Notes under the pieces: model-generated
Told to the model about the DNA's origin: nothing
Seen by the model: the letters and a program-made list of their open reading frames with translations, nothing else
Database searches by the model: none
Shown here: positions 1 through 11,345 of the stretch, piece after piece
Layout: each line of letters opens with the position of its first letter
How positions within the stretch are numbered: the stretch's first letter is position 1
Source: Sweltsa coloradensis
Taxonomy: Eukaryota > Arthropoda > Insecta > Plecoptera > Chloroperlidae
DNA: 64,000 bases
NCBI GenBank assembly: GCA_024449915.1
Contig: JAMZAV010001045.1
Location: forward strand, 248,001 to 312,000
Direction of reading: 5' to 3'
Translations under genes and position numbers: made by a program

Positions 1-344
1 CTATAAACTTCGAGGGGTCCTGACTCACTATGTACAACATTTGCATAATTAATAGACGCGGAGAACGAAAACATTGGGAGATTTCGGACTAATTACGAAA
101 GTGGGCGGGATCTTGTTTTGTTTTTAATTTGTTGCTTGTAATGTTGGTAGACATCATTTGAGACCAATTTCAGGATATTTATCAGCACTAAATGGGGAGA
201 TAAGATCATCTCAATACGTTCTGGTTGAGGATTTCAATTGAACATAAGTGGTGTTAATTCATTTTGTTATAAATGAAACGAGAAAAGTGATAATTGCGGG
301 ACATCCATGTCCAATTAAACCAGTTATCGAACCTGGATTGATGA

Positions 345-530
345 TTTTTGGAGTGGTGATAGATGAGGGTGAAGGACAATTACAAAACCCATTTTATGCG
401 GGATTCGAACACGCGTCCCTTGGTGCAATAGACCTACGTTTCGGACATGCGCCCGAATCGCATGAGGCACCGAGTACGGCTGTCGAATGTGGAAATGATC
501 TCATAACCGTCGACGACCACAACACCAACA
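345..530 (-). mobile_element. tRNA-derived SINE (family C)
   Basis: On the minus strand the B box (plus reading GGGATTCGAAC at 400-410) is preceded by GATGAGGGTGAAGGACAATT, which also occurs in the copy at 50470-50690. A 97-codon frame across it was not called because it simply follows the tRNA-like sequence. Confidence 0.55.
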
Positions 531-680
531 TAACAAATTAATATGGAAATATTTTCCAAACGGGATAGTAGGCAGTAACCATGCCTTCCAATACAAAATG
601 TCATCACCGACTTCGACCTGAGTATCCCACCCACCCATCCACCCATTCAATCAATCGTATTATACTCCGCGCCTAAGTCC

Positions 681-938
681 ATGGTGTTGAAGTCACGTCC
701 CGGTGACATGTGGGATTTGATTAGTACCAGAGATCTAGACTGGACGCCCACTCTGAACTCTGAAGACCATGGTTCAAGCATCTTCTTAGACCAAGACCGA
801 GGCAACGATCTGATCCGAGCTGTGAATCACGAGCCACTAAGATCACGATCTGAAGCCTCTTCAGCAGCTCCTGTTTCATGTGGTACATTCAGGCGCAGAA
901 AACAACACGGCAGAGGAACTCGGGCTACTTCTTTTTAA
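681..938 (+). other. Open frame of 85 codons, unknown
   Basis: It begins MVLKSRPGDMWDLISTRDLD and has a Ser/Arg-rich second half. It is not AT-driven and not from a recognised repeat, but there is no family match, promoter or splice signal. It may be a repeat-borne fragment. Confidence 0.2.
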
Positions 939-977
939 ATAGTAACATGACAATATGAAATCTATTCAGAAATAACA

Positions 978-1060
978 AAATCCATCTCAGCCGGGTATCG
1001 AACCCGGGTCTTTCGATTGCCGGTCGCCCCTGAGAAAACCATCTACGGTTTCTGGACTGT
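978..1060 (-). mobile_element. tRNA-like SINE head (another family)
   Basis: AATCCATCTCAGCCGGGTATC followed by GAACCCGGGTC gives a minus-strand T arm and B box. The same phrase with small changes occurs at 57450-57500, so this is a repeat and not a tRNA gene. Confidence 0.5.
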
Positions 1061-1772
1061 CGGTGCATTGTAGTTTAATAAAATTTATAAATTTAACAAT
1101 ATTATCGGTTGTCTTATAACTCCGATATGTAAATAAAATTTCTCAATGCTCATTTTACATTAAAAACTTAATTTTGACCCTGTAAAGAGCTGCCATTGTG
1201 GTTATTCATTATATTTCATCACCTATATGGACCATGATTTTTATATTTTATACTTTTTTTAAATATGGGTGTATGGAAGGTTTTAAATTTTAGCTGAAAT
1301 ACGCCACGTCGCCATGTACAAGTAGGACACGTAGTCATTGGGGGGGGGGTTACAATTAAGAACCCACTAAAACATTTTCTTATAAATAGAAAATCAAATA
1401 TATCGAAGACAATCAATAATAAAACTGAATCACCCTGAGAAACGAGTTCGTCGCGCATGCACCAAGAGGAGGCTGTAGTTCTCACCCACGCCGCCCGGAG
1501 CGCCCTTCTCATGCATATGCAACACTCTTGTATTATAGTAGTAGTCCTCCCACTCTGATCTCACTCCATACAAGGCTAACTCGCGGGGATCTCGCTTGGC
1601 GCCAACACGGTCACGAATCTGGACCAGACATGCGACTACCAGTCCCCCCCCCCTCCACCCCTCCCGAGCACTAGACAGTCATCCTTGTTCACACACCTAC
1701 GACGATTTGCTCGACAATTGAAATGAAAGCATTTATGAGTCAACTTTCCTTGATTGTTGTGTAGGCCTAATT
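1061..1772. other. No gene seen
   Basis: AT-rich DNA with a poly-G run near 1340 and a poly-C run near 1647. The 97-codon minus frame at 1219-1512 is not protein-like. Confidence 0.6.
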
Positions 1773-2326
1773 GAGGCGTGGTAGAATTGGCCCTGAGCAT
1801 GGCACTCTACTAATCGTAAAAGACGATAGAAGAGGTTAAGTCAATCTCACAAACATCAGCTATAAAAAAAGTATATTGGGCTACTTTCCAAAACTACAAG
1901 AGAGCTCTGGCGGTATCGTCGGGGACCTTTCTTCCTTTCTTTGACGACCTTCCCGACGACGACGACCATTACATCACGACCGATGACAAATACAATAACG
2001 ACCACGACGAGAGAACCCCAACCCCTTCCATCCTCCTACCCCTGGTATGGTTCTGACCAGCATGGGATTTTCCTCCCCATATCCCCAACGGTTGACGCGT
2101 CCTTATCCCCGAAACTAGAGGCGAGCATTGGCAATCGTCGTCGGAGACACTTCCCTTTCCCTTGACGACCTTCCCGACGACGATGACGATGACAAGGACG
2201 ATGATGACCGCGACGTGAGAACCCCTCCTTTCCTCCCCCTACCCGTGGCTGGTTCTGACCAGCACGGGCCCCTTCTTCCCCATATCCCCTGGGATTGAGT
2301 GGCGCATTATGACCTAACGATTGACG
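1773..2326 (+). repeat. GAC-rich dispersed repeat R3, two tandem copies
   Basis: The units (1773-2095 and 2096-2326) carry in order GAGGCGAGC-type text, a TCGTCGGGG block, several GAC/GAT triplets, ACCCCTGGTATGGTTCTGACC, CCCATATCCCC and GACCTAACGATTGAC. Open frames across them are products of the triplet pattern. The same order recurs at 2917, 5520 and 30738 and reversed at 19815 and 29975. Confidence 0.75.
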
Positions 2327-2348
2327 CTATAGTTGTAATTGTTGTAGT

Positions 2349-2813
2349 TTTAGTTGTAGTGACTGTTGCCAACGTACCCGGGGGCATCTGACGTCTGAAT
2401 CACCTCCTATGTTTGGTCTGGTCCGGTCTGGCTCGGATGTCATGTGGGGGAGGCAAAGTGTGAGGGTCATTGGAACCGGTGACCTCACGTGGAAACTAAA
2501 CTATCATTCAGTGGGTTTCACTAGTTTTATCACTTCACAGTCACAAGACGCAGTGTGTGATTATCTACGAGGCAGACCTTATAGTTGTAGTGACTGTTGC
2601 CACCATACCCGGGGGCATCTGACGTCTGAATCACCTCCTATGTTTGGTCTGGTCCAGACTGGCTCGGATGTCATGTGGGGGAGGCAAAGTGTGAGGGTCA
2701 TTGGAACCGGTGACCTCACATAAACTAAACCTGCAGCATTCAGTGGGTTTCACTAGTTCTATCACTTCACAGTCACAAGACGCAGTGTGTGATTATCTAT
2801 GACGCAGACCTTA
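2349..2813 (+). repeat. Tandem duplication, 231-bp unit, two copies
   Basis: TAGTTGTAGTGACTGTTGCC occurs at 2351 and again at 2582, and the following 210 bases repeat with few changes (for example GGTCCGGTCTGG against GGTCCAGACTGG). The pair separates R3 copies. Confidence 0.9.
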
Positions 2814-2916
2814 TATACTTGGACCTCCTTCGCTCAACTGACCACATAATGTCTCCTCTGAAATCTACGTTTACAGAGATCAACTAACTCCTCTTCAGGT
2901 AACTAACTAGGTAGGG

Positions 2917-3124
2917 TGTGAGGGTCCACCTCGCAAACATCAGTTCGTAAGAGGGGAGTATATTACTCCCCGTAACTAGAGGCGAGCTCAGGCAATCGTC
3001 GTCGGGGACACCCGTTGTATTCCTTGACGACCTCCCCAACGACGATGACGATCGCGACGTGCCCCCTACCCGTGGCTGGTTCTGACCAGCATGGGTCCCT
3101 CCTCCCCATATCTCCTAGGCTCTT
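2917..3124 (+). repeat. R3 repeat copy
   Basis: Matches the R3 order from CGCAAACATCAG and ATTACTCCCCGTAAC through CCCGTGGCTGGTTCTGACC to CCTAGGC. Confidence 0.72.
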
Positions 3125-3481
3125 ATTCAAAATAAACTAAAAAAAACTCCTTGTCGAAATATGCGCGTACATTCCCCGGCACCTCTACCTGCTCAAAGTG
3201 GCCAAGTTTTTCTCTCCCGCCATCACCATGACTGCGCGTTCCAACAGGTAATTGCTCGACGCCTACTTTCAAGATAACCAACGAGAGTTGGGTTTGTTTT
3301 GCTCGTTTTCTCTACCTTGTAACTTTTAATTTAAAACGATGTCGAACAAGTTGTAGGTTTAAATTGTTTACACTAGGGTGACGAGGCGCTATCGGGCGTA
3401 GCGTCAAGGTAGGGAACTGTCTGATGGAGACGTCATCAGGGAGTCGAAGACTTGCATTCACTGGCAGACAGTGCAGTGCAC

Positions 3482-3633
3482 ATAGACAGCAGATTACTGC
3501 TCTTATCTGCCATGAGATGCAGGGCAGAAAAACGGTGTTTTGCCAATATCTTACTCCTGAAGTAGTGATCTCAGGACAAACGAACAAATACTCAAATAGA
3601 CAGCAGATTACTGCTCTATCTGCCATGAGATGT
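3482..3633 (+). repeat. Direct repeat of about 38 bp, 114 bp apart
   Basis: ATAGACAGCAGATTACTGCTC and TATCTGCCATGAGATG occur at 3482 and again at 3596. The overlapping frames on both strands (107 and 129 codons) have no recognisable product. Confidence 0.8.
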
Positions 3634-4586
3634 ACACCTGTCAACATCGACCATAGGAAAATCAAAGGAGCTATAGTTGTATCTAGTATACACCCAGCCA
3701 TTCAGTGTCGTATGAACCGGGGGGAAAGGGGGGGGGAGCAAAACTAACGCGTGTTAAATATTAATCCCAGAATTTCCGTAGTAAATGCGCACATATACAC
3801 TAGTCACCTTAATTGGTGAAACGAATATGTTTGCCTGTATGCTTCGTCATTAGATCAAAAATCTGGTTGAAATTTACTAAAATAGGCCACTTCACGTTCA
3901 TTTTTTTAGCTTTTAGATCGATCAGCGCCAGTCTGCGAAACCTATCATAGGTGACTGATGAAAAAAAATATGTATATTTATTGTTCTCCTCGATCCCGCT
4001 GCACAAATAATTTGTGGGTTTTGAATCTACAATCTACAACAACCCAACCTACAATCCACTCAAAATAATTTCGAATATATATAAAAAGTACCTCAAAATC
4101 CAACATAACATAACATAAACAAATTGAAGAGATTACAAAGTAAAAACGATGACTATGATTATAGTTGTAACCTGCGGGTTGTGTCACAGTACACGGCTGA
4201 ATGTGGCTTCAGTTATCAGCTCATCTCGTGTTTTAGAGATTACAACTCGACCAAACAAGAAGCCCTAGAGCTGAGGACATTAGCGATAACCAGAGATTCC
4301 AGGAACTAAGACCCCTAAACACGATTAGAACTGTTGGAGGTCACAACAACTTACTTACCATGTGTAATTACATTAAGAGGGTAGATGGGACATGGGCGGA
4401 TTCCAGAGAGCTTCGAAACCATGCACAACTAATATGGATACACTTATCTACAATTTAATGATTTTAAATGGAAAAACAATATATTTGTTCACGATTTTGG
4501 ATTTTGTTAAAAAGTATGCCATTCTGGCCATGTCATTATAGTTCATTCTTCATGTCGGATATAGGTAGAAGCGGTGTTTTGTACCC

Positions 4587-4931
4587 GTGAGTGTAGGCCT
4601 AAACCACGTGTTTCCGGCGCGTACTGTACGTACACAGACCCCACACACTTCCTCAAGTTGTTGCCCAAGTAGAGGCGAGAGCGTCCGGACGGAGTCAACA
4701 CTCGACTCTGATGTTTGCCAAGTGCTAGACAAACATCCAGCCCACCCAACAGACGGACGCACTTTGCGAAACTTCTTGGAGCAGGGCGCGTCCCAACAAG
4801 AACACTTACAACAATCAAGTGTGTGTTTCTCAACGAGTTTATTTTCAAACTGTAAAGGTTACTATTTTTCAGAAAAGGGATCAAGACGACAGAATAGTAA
4901 CAGAAGGAAGACAAAGGAGACTGAACTTTAG
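4587..4931 (+). other. Open frame of 114 codons, unknown
   Basis: A GC-richer patch (4600-4800) is open on both strands (114 codons plus, 123 minus). The plus product begins MSVGLNHVFPARTVRTQTPH and is Ser/Thr/Gln-rich. No domain was recognised; two-strand openness argues against confident calling. Confidence 0.18.
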
Positions 4932-5519
4932 AGTGAAGGAAGAACGAAAATACTGGTGGTCAAAAACTGCTCAGTTTTGAGTTTGTTAAACATTAAATTT
5001 AATGGTCATGAAGAAAGATAATTTCAAGTTCGAGTCTCGATTCTGACTCAAGATTTGTTTGGTTCAACCAAAATGTGAATCCAGAAAGCGAATTTTTCTC
5101 TCAATATAATGAAATACAACTAAAATAAAATTGAAGAATACATGGGCACTGTTTGACTTGGGCCTTAATCACAATTGTTATACATTCCTGGTCCTAATGT
5201 CCTAGAAGGAACAAATTAATCTCCCTAGCTTCATTAGTAGGTGCTGGGCACTAAGTACCAGATCAGAGCGGTGCCTTGGGCAGCTCGTCCACTACAGTTA
5301 CACAACGCAACACAAGGTACTTTACAAGGATTACTCCACATACTGGAGCTCGTCACGTAACAGGAAGGACCCACGGAAGCTGTGACTTCTGTGAATACCC
5401 CGAGGATAGAGTTACTATATACTCGGCTAGATCATAAGGTATGCGCGTTGTTTCTTTCTAGTACACAGGAGCCAGGGGCGATATAGCTATAGCTAGCTTC
5501 ACACGCTTACGTGTGTGAG

Positions 5520-5845
5520 TGAGTCTGTCTGGGCCCGGGGTAGAGTTGGCCCAGAGCATGGCTCTGCAGCTAACTCCTCGCAAACATCAGCGAAATATAT
5601 ACGTAAGTATGGGAGTGAATTACTCCCCGAAACTAGAGGAGAGTTCTGGCAGTCGTTGTCGGGGATCCCGACCGGGAACCCCACCCCTCCCCTTGACGAC
5701 CTATTTGACGAAAGAGACAATTACATCGCGAAAGACGACAAAGACGATGACGACCACGACGTGAGAATCCCCTTTCCTCCGACCAGAATGGTCCCCTCCT
5801 CCCCACATCCCCTAGGCTAGAAGAGCGCATTATGACCTAACGGTT
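5520..5845 (+). repeat. R3 repeat copy
   Basis: This is the fullest single R3 unit: GGGCCCGGGGTAGAGTTGGC, CAAACATCAG, ACTCCCCGAAACTAGAGG, a GAC-rich stretch and GCATTATGACCTAACGGTTG. Three overlapping frames of 73-101 codons are shadows. Confidence 0.75.
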
Positions 5846-6994
5846 GACGAACCCTTAATCCAAATAACCAATCACGTCGCTGTCGTCTCTATGTCATCGT
5901 CGCGGAAGTCGTCGAGGGGCGAGTATGTATGTAAGGATATTTGCGAGTTCATTTTGCTTTCCCTGATTCCTGTGTGGGTGTGGTGAACAAAGAATATATT
6001 ATAAACAATAACAATAATAATATTAATGACAAGATTTAAATAGTCAAAAACAATGGTGGGTGGAATTGATTATTAAATATCGCTTTTACAAACCCAGGCG
6101 AACCATTTCCCAGTTACACTAACCCGTTTTGAGAATGTCACCAGAGTAGACCCCCCCCGCGCGATCAATCAAAGCAAACAGCGCCACCAAACAAACCCGA
6201 CAGCCTCTACAATGTGACAAAAACTAAATGGTTGGATTGCGTGAAGCCAGGCAAGGATTTCGTTGCGACTCATGTATTATTTAATAATTGCCACAAAAAG
6301 TCACCCTTCCCATAGAAAACTGACAACCCAATCGAAATTACCCAACATTGTTTAAACCTCTCTATCATTAGAAACTAAGAGTGAAGACTGAACGTTGACA
6401 ACATTCAAACTCAATTTTCCCATTACAATCTCAAACCACAAATATTTTCGTTATTCCTGACAAGTTTCCCAAGACAAAACATATTTTCTCACAAGACAAG
6501 ATCAAATTAAGAGACTAACTAACACGCTAATCACTTCGTTCGGGAGGTCGCAGGATCGATGCCCACCACCAGTGTTGGGGAAGGAACTTTTAAAAAGAAC
6601 GCGTTCTTTTTTTGTGAACTTTTCAGTGAACTTACTCTTTTTTTAATGAATGAACTTGAACTTTTAAAAGTTCTTTTTGAGAACGAACTTTTCAGTTTTA
6701 GAAAGTTCATTTGAAAGTTCTTTCCGTGCGTCGAGCAGCCGTCGACTCGCCGCCGTCGACGCTTAAAAACAATAACAAATCGTTGTTCCATCGTAGGCCT
6801 CTGTTGACGCACGTTCAGCTGTTTATGATAAGGTCACGTACGATTCACGAAGTTAAAACGATGCACACCAACTTATTCGGAGAAAAATCTTGGAAGCCTA
6901 AAATGTGCTAAAATGCTAAGTATCTGCCATAATTTTACAAGCTGGTCGACGAGAATGTAGTACAAATCATCAACACGATCAAAGACAGCTTAAC

Positions 6995-8110
6995 ACTTTA
7001 AATAAAAAAATAAAATAAATTGTATTTAGAGTCTACCCACTCAGTTATATAACTGATTTTCAGTGGAGGACTTTAAATCAAAGCGACCAAGCCAACCCAG
7101 TAGGCCCCGACGCAATCGACGAGTGAACGATAACCAACCAAAGATCGATATTTGTAATAAGAAATATAGCAATCAGTGGTATGGACAGTGCGAACACACG
7201 CGAATCAACGCCAGAATCAACAAGGCCGATTCAGAACAACTCTGAATTTATTATGTGCTTCGTTGCTAGGACGGCTCCAAAGTCACCGTTTTCAAACTCC
7301 TAAGACATGAACTGATGGACTTAAGTCCAAAGACTTTAGCGGGAATCGAACCCTGAACCTTCTGCATTGGAAACAGATACGCTAACAACTAAAGTGGACT
7401 TCACGGGAAGATTGGTCCGCAGGTACCAGGAATTTCCTCCCCTCTTTACCACCACCACCTTCCTCGGACGGGCAGAGTGCACAAGATTTAGATCTTACCT
7501 ATCCTCGACCCTTCTATTGATGGTCTCTAAACCCTTGAATAGAGATAAATTAATTTTCTTTTCATTACATAAACTGTTGTAATTTACCTTTTAAATGTTC
7601 TTAAATGCTAATGATTTTAACTTGAATGTTTCCCTGAAATAAAATCAACACGAAAATGTTTTTAAACGCAAAAAATTGATTGAGAACTAACAATGTTTAC
7701 AAAATATTCTTAGCACTTCTGATGAAGAAGTGTGTTGCATATTATACTGTTAAGTTCTTAGTTTTCAATCAATTTTTAGCATTCAAAAACATTTTCGTGT
7801 TGATTTTACTTCAGTGAAACATTTAAATTAAAATCATTAACATTAAAGGGCATTTAAAAGGTAAATTACAACAGTTTACGTAATGAAAGGAAGGATGGAT
7901 TTAACTCTATTCAAGCGAAAATAATTTAATTGGATGGTTTCGAGACCATCAATAGAAGGGTCGAGCGACTATTAGATAGATACGATCTACCTCTTGTCCA
8001 CTCTGCTCGGGTCAGGAAGGTGGTGGTGGTAAAGAGGGGAGGAAATTCCTGGTACCTGCGGACCAATCTTCCCGTGAAGTCCACTTTAGATTAACGAGCC
8101 ACATATAAGA
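6995..8110 (-). mobile_element. tRNA-derived SINE (family B), split by a foldback element
   Basis: On the minus strand this is a SINE whose head is a tRNA-like sequence (B box as GGTTCGATTCCC on the minus strand, at about 7333-7345) and whose tail ends CTGAGTGGGTAGACTCTAAATAC at 7020-7045. It is about 95% identical to the copy at 32785-33215 over the 183 bases compared by eye (9 substitutions, no indels). The head is interrupted at about 7389-8089 by the 701-bp foldback, after which AACGAGCC resumes the head. Confidence 0.78.
7389..8089. mobile_element. 701-bp foldback (hairpin) element
   Basis: The sequence is an almost complete inverted repeat about a centre near 7739. The outer 74 bases of each arm are identical (from AAAGTGGACTTCACGGG onward); inner parts are less similar, with small indels, but still pair down to the loop. 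No open frame of note lies within. It sits inside the head of the family B SINE, so it inserted after that SINE. Confidence 0.85.
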
Positions 8111-8397
8111 CTCAAACTCGCGAGTAGTTTGGTACTCGAACACCCCTTATGTTTTTCCTCGTGTTTTTCTTCATTTTACGCCAGCCTTTAAAAAAAGTAG
8201 AGTTTTTTTTTCAAAAGAACTTTTAAAAGAACTTAGTTCATATTTTAGACGAACTTGAACTTTTCAAAATTTTAGGTTTTAAAAGAACTTGAACTTTTTA
8301 AAAGTTCATTATTTGAGCTGTGAACTGAACTTTTAAAAAGTTCATTTTAAAAAAGAACTGACCCAACACTGCCCACCACCAGCAATACGGGAGGTTC

Positions 8398-8823
8398 TAG
8401 GGATGGGACGTTTAAACGTTTCAACGTTTCAACGTTTAGTGGACGGTTCGAGGTTATTAAATTGGCATTTTTTTTTTATTTTTATGAAAAGTTATTTTGT
8501 TATCACTTTTGGAGCCTACACAAACACGAGCTAACAGATTAGGCCAATAATTTTCTAAAAATGTTCAATTTTGGTGGAGGTGCCGGGTCCCAGGCTGTAT
8601 TAAGACATCTTGTCTGTTACACATGGTGGAAGTGCCGGGTCATTTAATGCAAGAGTGAGAATAAAACCGTTGTTAATTATTCGTCGGCCGGTCATAAGTA
8701 CAAAATTACGATTTTTGTAAAAAAAAACCTACGCCTCTGCCTACCTAAATTTATAAAAAAAAAAAAAAAAATTAGTTAAAGGGGTTAAACGTTTACGAAG
8801 TTAAACGTTTTTTCCCATCCCTA
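8398..8823. mobile_element. hAT-like MITE, 426 bp, with 8-bp target duplication
   Basis: The ends are TAGGGATGGGACG and its inverse CCCATCCCTA, both with AAACGTTT-type subterminal repeats. The target GGAGGTTC is duplicated at 8390-8397 and 8824-8831. An A-rich run at 8757-8771 and the phrase GTGCCGGGT (twice) lie inside. There is no coding capacity. Confidence 0.88.
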
Positions 8824-8849
8824 GGAGGTTCATTCAAGGTTTGCATAAC

Positions 8850-9509
8850 GTGAATATTGTGATTGACCGATTGAATACAATAACAAATATATATTTTAAC
8901 AATTCTGTTGCACTTGCTCTTTCCCTCTTTCTCTAGCCTCTAGAGTCTTTTAGTCTAGTTAGTCGCCTCCTGGGCAGATTACTCATGGTATAAGGATATT
9001 CCTGAGCTCCTAGCTACACTTCTTCCTGTGCTGTGCTGTGTTCCCCTAACCCAGAGCCAGAGAGTGTGAAGTGTTTGTGGATAATATCCTTCAGGTAGTT
9101 TAATGTTTACAACACGAGGGCTCGGTTTACAGAGTACTGACTGACACAAACCAGACAGACATCCCTCTCATTTCCTGGATGCTCCCACGCCTACACACAC
9201 TCTCATCCACTCACACCCTCCCATGTATCCCAGGACCCGGGGAGAAGAGGGCCTACCCCATGCACTTGATTGTCTTTGCACTTGTCGAAGATTATTTGTA
9301 CAAAACTGCCTGAACGTACCCTATTATAATTATATACCCTGCTCGAGTTCTGTTTGTACATATAGATGAACTATTTCATTTTCACTGCCTCTCAAATTCC
9401 AACATTTTGGCAACACCAAAGAAGAGAAGACTGGATCAATCTATTCTATTCCCGTCCTGTTTATTGACGAGATCCGAGATGAAAGCACTGCTCCCACCAG
9501 TCATGATGA
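8850..9509. other. No gene seen
   Basis: Mixed-composition unique DNA between the nested insertions and the GACA microsatellite; no motif recognised. Confidence 0.6.
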
Positions 9510-9511
9510 GT

Positions 9512-9554
<43 letters not shown>

Positions 9555-9650
9555 GGACGGACGGACGGACGGACGGACAGACAGACAGACAGACAGACAG
9601 GCAAACAGACAGCTCAGACAGCAGACAGACAGGCACAGACAGAAGACAGC
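9510..9650. repeat. (GACA)n / (GGAC)n microsatellite
   Basis: A tract of GACA units with a central GGAC block (9552-9578), degrading into imperfect GACA to about 9650. Long frames on both strands across it come from the repeat and are not genes. Confidence 0.97.
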
Positions 9651-10025
9651 GAAGCGCCACAACAACACAACAGGCAACAGACAGTCGCAACAGCATATCG
9701 TCATCACATGTTACAGACCCCGGTTCCTCTCACTCACAGATCAAATCAAAGAGATGAAGTGTTTAGATCATCGCATCAAGAACCTCAACACAATCTATTC
9801 CCGTTCATCCAGATATTGTTCAGGCAAATAACTCGGAAACGATTCTAGATTTATGTTTAGCCAGTTAACCCAGGTATACTCAGCAAACCCATTTGCATTT
9901 CCGATGCAAAAGATATTAAAGACTAACTAATAATAGCATCAAGGCATGTGTAACAAAGCTGTGTGTGGACCTAGGCCTAAACCTCGTGCATCTCAAGGCC
10001 TCGGTAACAGTACCTAGCGCTGTGT

Positions 10026-10052
10026 GGCGGGCTGCCCGCCCGGGGGGCAGCC
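10026..10052. repeat. GC-rich hairpin
   Basis: GGCTGCCC (10030-10037) pairs with GGGCAGCC (10045-10052) around a 7-base loop; an alternative fold pairs GGCGGG with CCCGCC. It stands out in AT-rich surroundings. No function assigned. Confidence 0.6.
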
Positions 10053-10374
10053 AGGCTATCTCGGGCTACATCAGTCATCCAGGGTCAAGACGTGTTGACC
10101 CCCCGACCTGTGACCTCTGTCCCGTTAGTCTCTGACGGGGACTCCACCGCATGCAGTGAGGGCTAGCGCGAGGAGGCCGTGAGAAGAACACGAGGACACT
10201 GACATTAGAGTTTTATACGAACTTTATTACTTTTGGCACATTCGAAGTGGATTTTAGGTATTTTTGTAGATACCGTATAAGTAAACCAAATCCAAATTCG
10301 GAAGAAAAACTTCTGAAAAAAGCAATTCAAAATTGATCAAAGAAGACAAAATTGTTATGACCTGGTCATCTCCC

Positions 10375-10540
10375 CTTCACCCCCTAGAGTGGAGCATGGT
10401 CTAACGGTTGACAAGTCCTGCCACCAACCTAACTTATAATTTCAACTCAAATGCCCTTGTTCCGTGGTAGTTAACAAATGCCTCGCTCACTCGTCTAAAT
10501 AATAACGACTTGAGCGTTTTCTTAGTAATATTTTATTGTA
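10375..10540 (+). repeat. R3 end fragment and MITE-arm remnant
   Basis: AGAGTGGAGCATGGTCTAACGG with TTGACAAG (10385-10413) resembles the R3 end. CTCGCTCACTCGTCTAAAT and CGACTTGAGCGTTTTCTTAG (10480-10530) resemble the right arm of the 20584-20770 palindrome. Confidence 0.45.
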
Positions 10541-11039
10541 TAAAACAAGTACAAAATGTGTAAAATTTGTTAATTTATTGAATTCAAAGTGAAGACTTTC
10601 AGAATATGATAATCGTGCATTTCGTACGCAAGTGTATAAACCTGGCAGACCTCAAATCGTAAATCAATAGAATTAATCAATGTTAACTTTATTACACGTG
10701 TGCTTAACACTGCCTACATTTACAGGGGTAGAATTCATTAAATATGAGGACTTTATTTTCGCAGGTGGTGGTGCTAGGTTCACATGTCTGAAGTCTAGTT
10801 TCTAAGCAACAGTTTTGACTGCGCAACGCAAGGTTATTGTTTCCTTGTTGTGATGTTATTATCTAGATATTATTTTAAGAATATTACAATAAAAATAAAA
10901 CCCATCTGAAGAAGATCAAGTATCAGCTAAGGCGCTGGTGTCCAGAATAGAAAACTGTTTACGACATTCACTTAAAAGAATTTACAACCAAAACATTTTA
11001 GCAATAAACTTTTTTTATCGACATACCCCTAATAGAAAT

Positions 11040-11345
11040 CAGAAGGTCGCCAACAGGTAGCCAAAAGCTAACCAAGTAGTCACCACGCAGTTAGCCAATA
11101 GGTCACCACAAAGTAACCAATAGGTCACCAACGAGTTCACCAATGTAGTCGCCAAAAGAAGCCAAAAGTGCGCCAACAGGTCGTTTTGTGTCAAAATACG
11201 ACCTCTTGGCGAACTGTTGGCGACTTCTAAAAAATAGCGACTAGGTTGCCATGAGTTCGACAAAAAGACGCCAAAGGTTGCCACTAGTTTGCCAAGAGAT
11301 CGCCAAAAAGACGCCAAAAGGTTGCCAAGAGTTCACCAAATTATA
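11040..11345 (+). repeat. Degenerate GCCAA minisatellite
   Basis: Short units of about 10-12 bases built on GCCAA (for example GGTCGCCAACAGG, GTCGCCAAAAG) fill this block. The 92-codon minus frame over it is repeat-derived (LLATF-type repetition). Confidence 0.8.

Larger units (their letters stand above)
6570..8371. mobile_element. hAT-like non-autonomous element, 1.8 kb, with 8-bp target duplication
   Basis: The ends are CAGTGTTGGGG on the left and CCCAACACTG on the right, with subterminal regions rich in GAACTTTT-type repeats on both sides (6580-6725 and 8215-8360). The target CCCACCAC is duplicated exactly (6562-6569 and 8372-8379). CAGTGTTGG-type ends with an 8-bp duplication are the mark of hAT elements. 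No transposase frame is present; the interior is filled by a SINE and a foldback element. Confidence 0.88.
6515..8850 (+). mobile_element. tRNA-derived SINE (family A) split by two hAT-like insertions
   Basis: The left part (about 6515-6569) holds TTCGGGAGGTCGCAGGATCG, the B-box region of family A, and the right part resumes at 8380 with AGCAATACGGGAGGTTC and, after the second insertion, ATTCAAGGTTT at 8832. Compared with the copy at 36296-36430, the joined order is continuous once 6570-8379 and 8398-8831 are taken out, which shows that both elements landed in one SINE copy. Confidence 0.7.

Noticed and set aside
7063..7245. A 60-codon frame (MEDFKSKRPSQPSRPRRNRR...) kept in two family B copies (also minus 32966-33148), which looks like a conserved small basic protein.
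   Set aside because: The two copies differ at 9 bases and every difference changes the amino acid; none is silent. That is not purifying selection. The frame is antisense to the tRNA head and is explained by recent repeat copies.
9501..9707. A cysteine-rich short protein that could resemble a secreted peptide.
   Set aside because: It lies entirely in the GACA microsatellite, and the cysteines come from the repeated triplets.
9407..9848. Frames of 68-116 codons on both strands rich in Thr-Asp-Arg-Gln or Cys-Leu-Ser.
   Set aside because: They are translations of the GACA microsatellite.
11039..11317. A 92-codon minus frame with Leu/Ala/Thr repeats.
   Set aside because: Produced by the GCCAA minisatellite; no domain.
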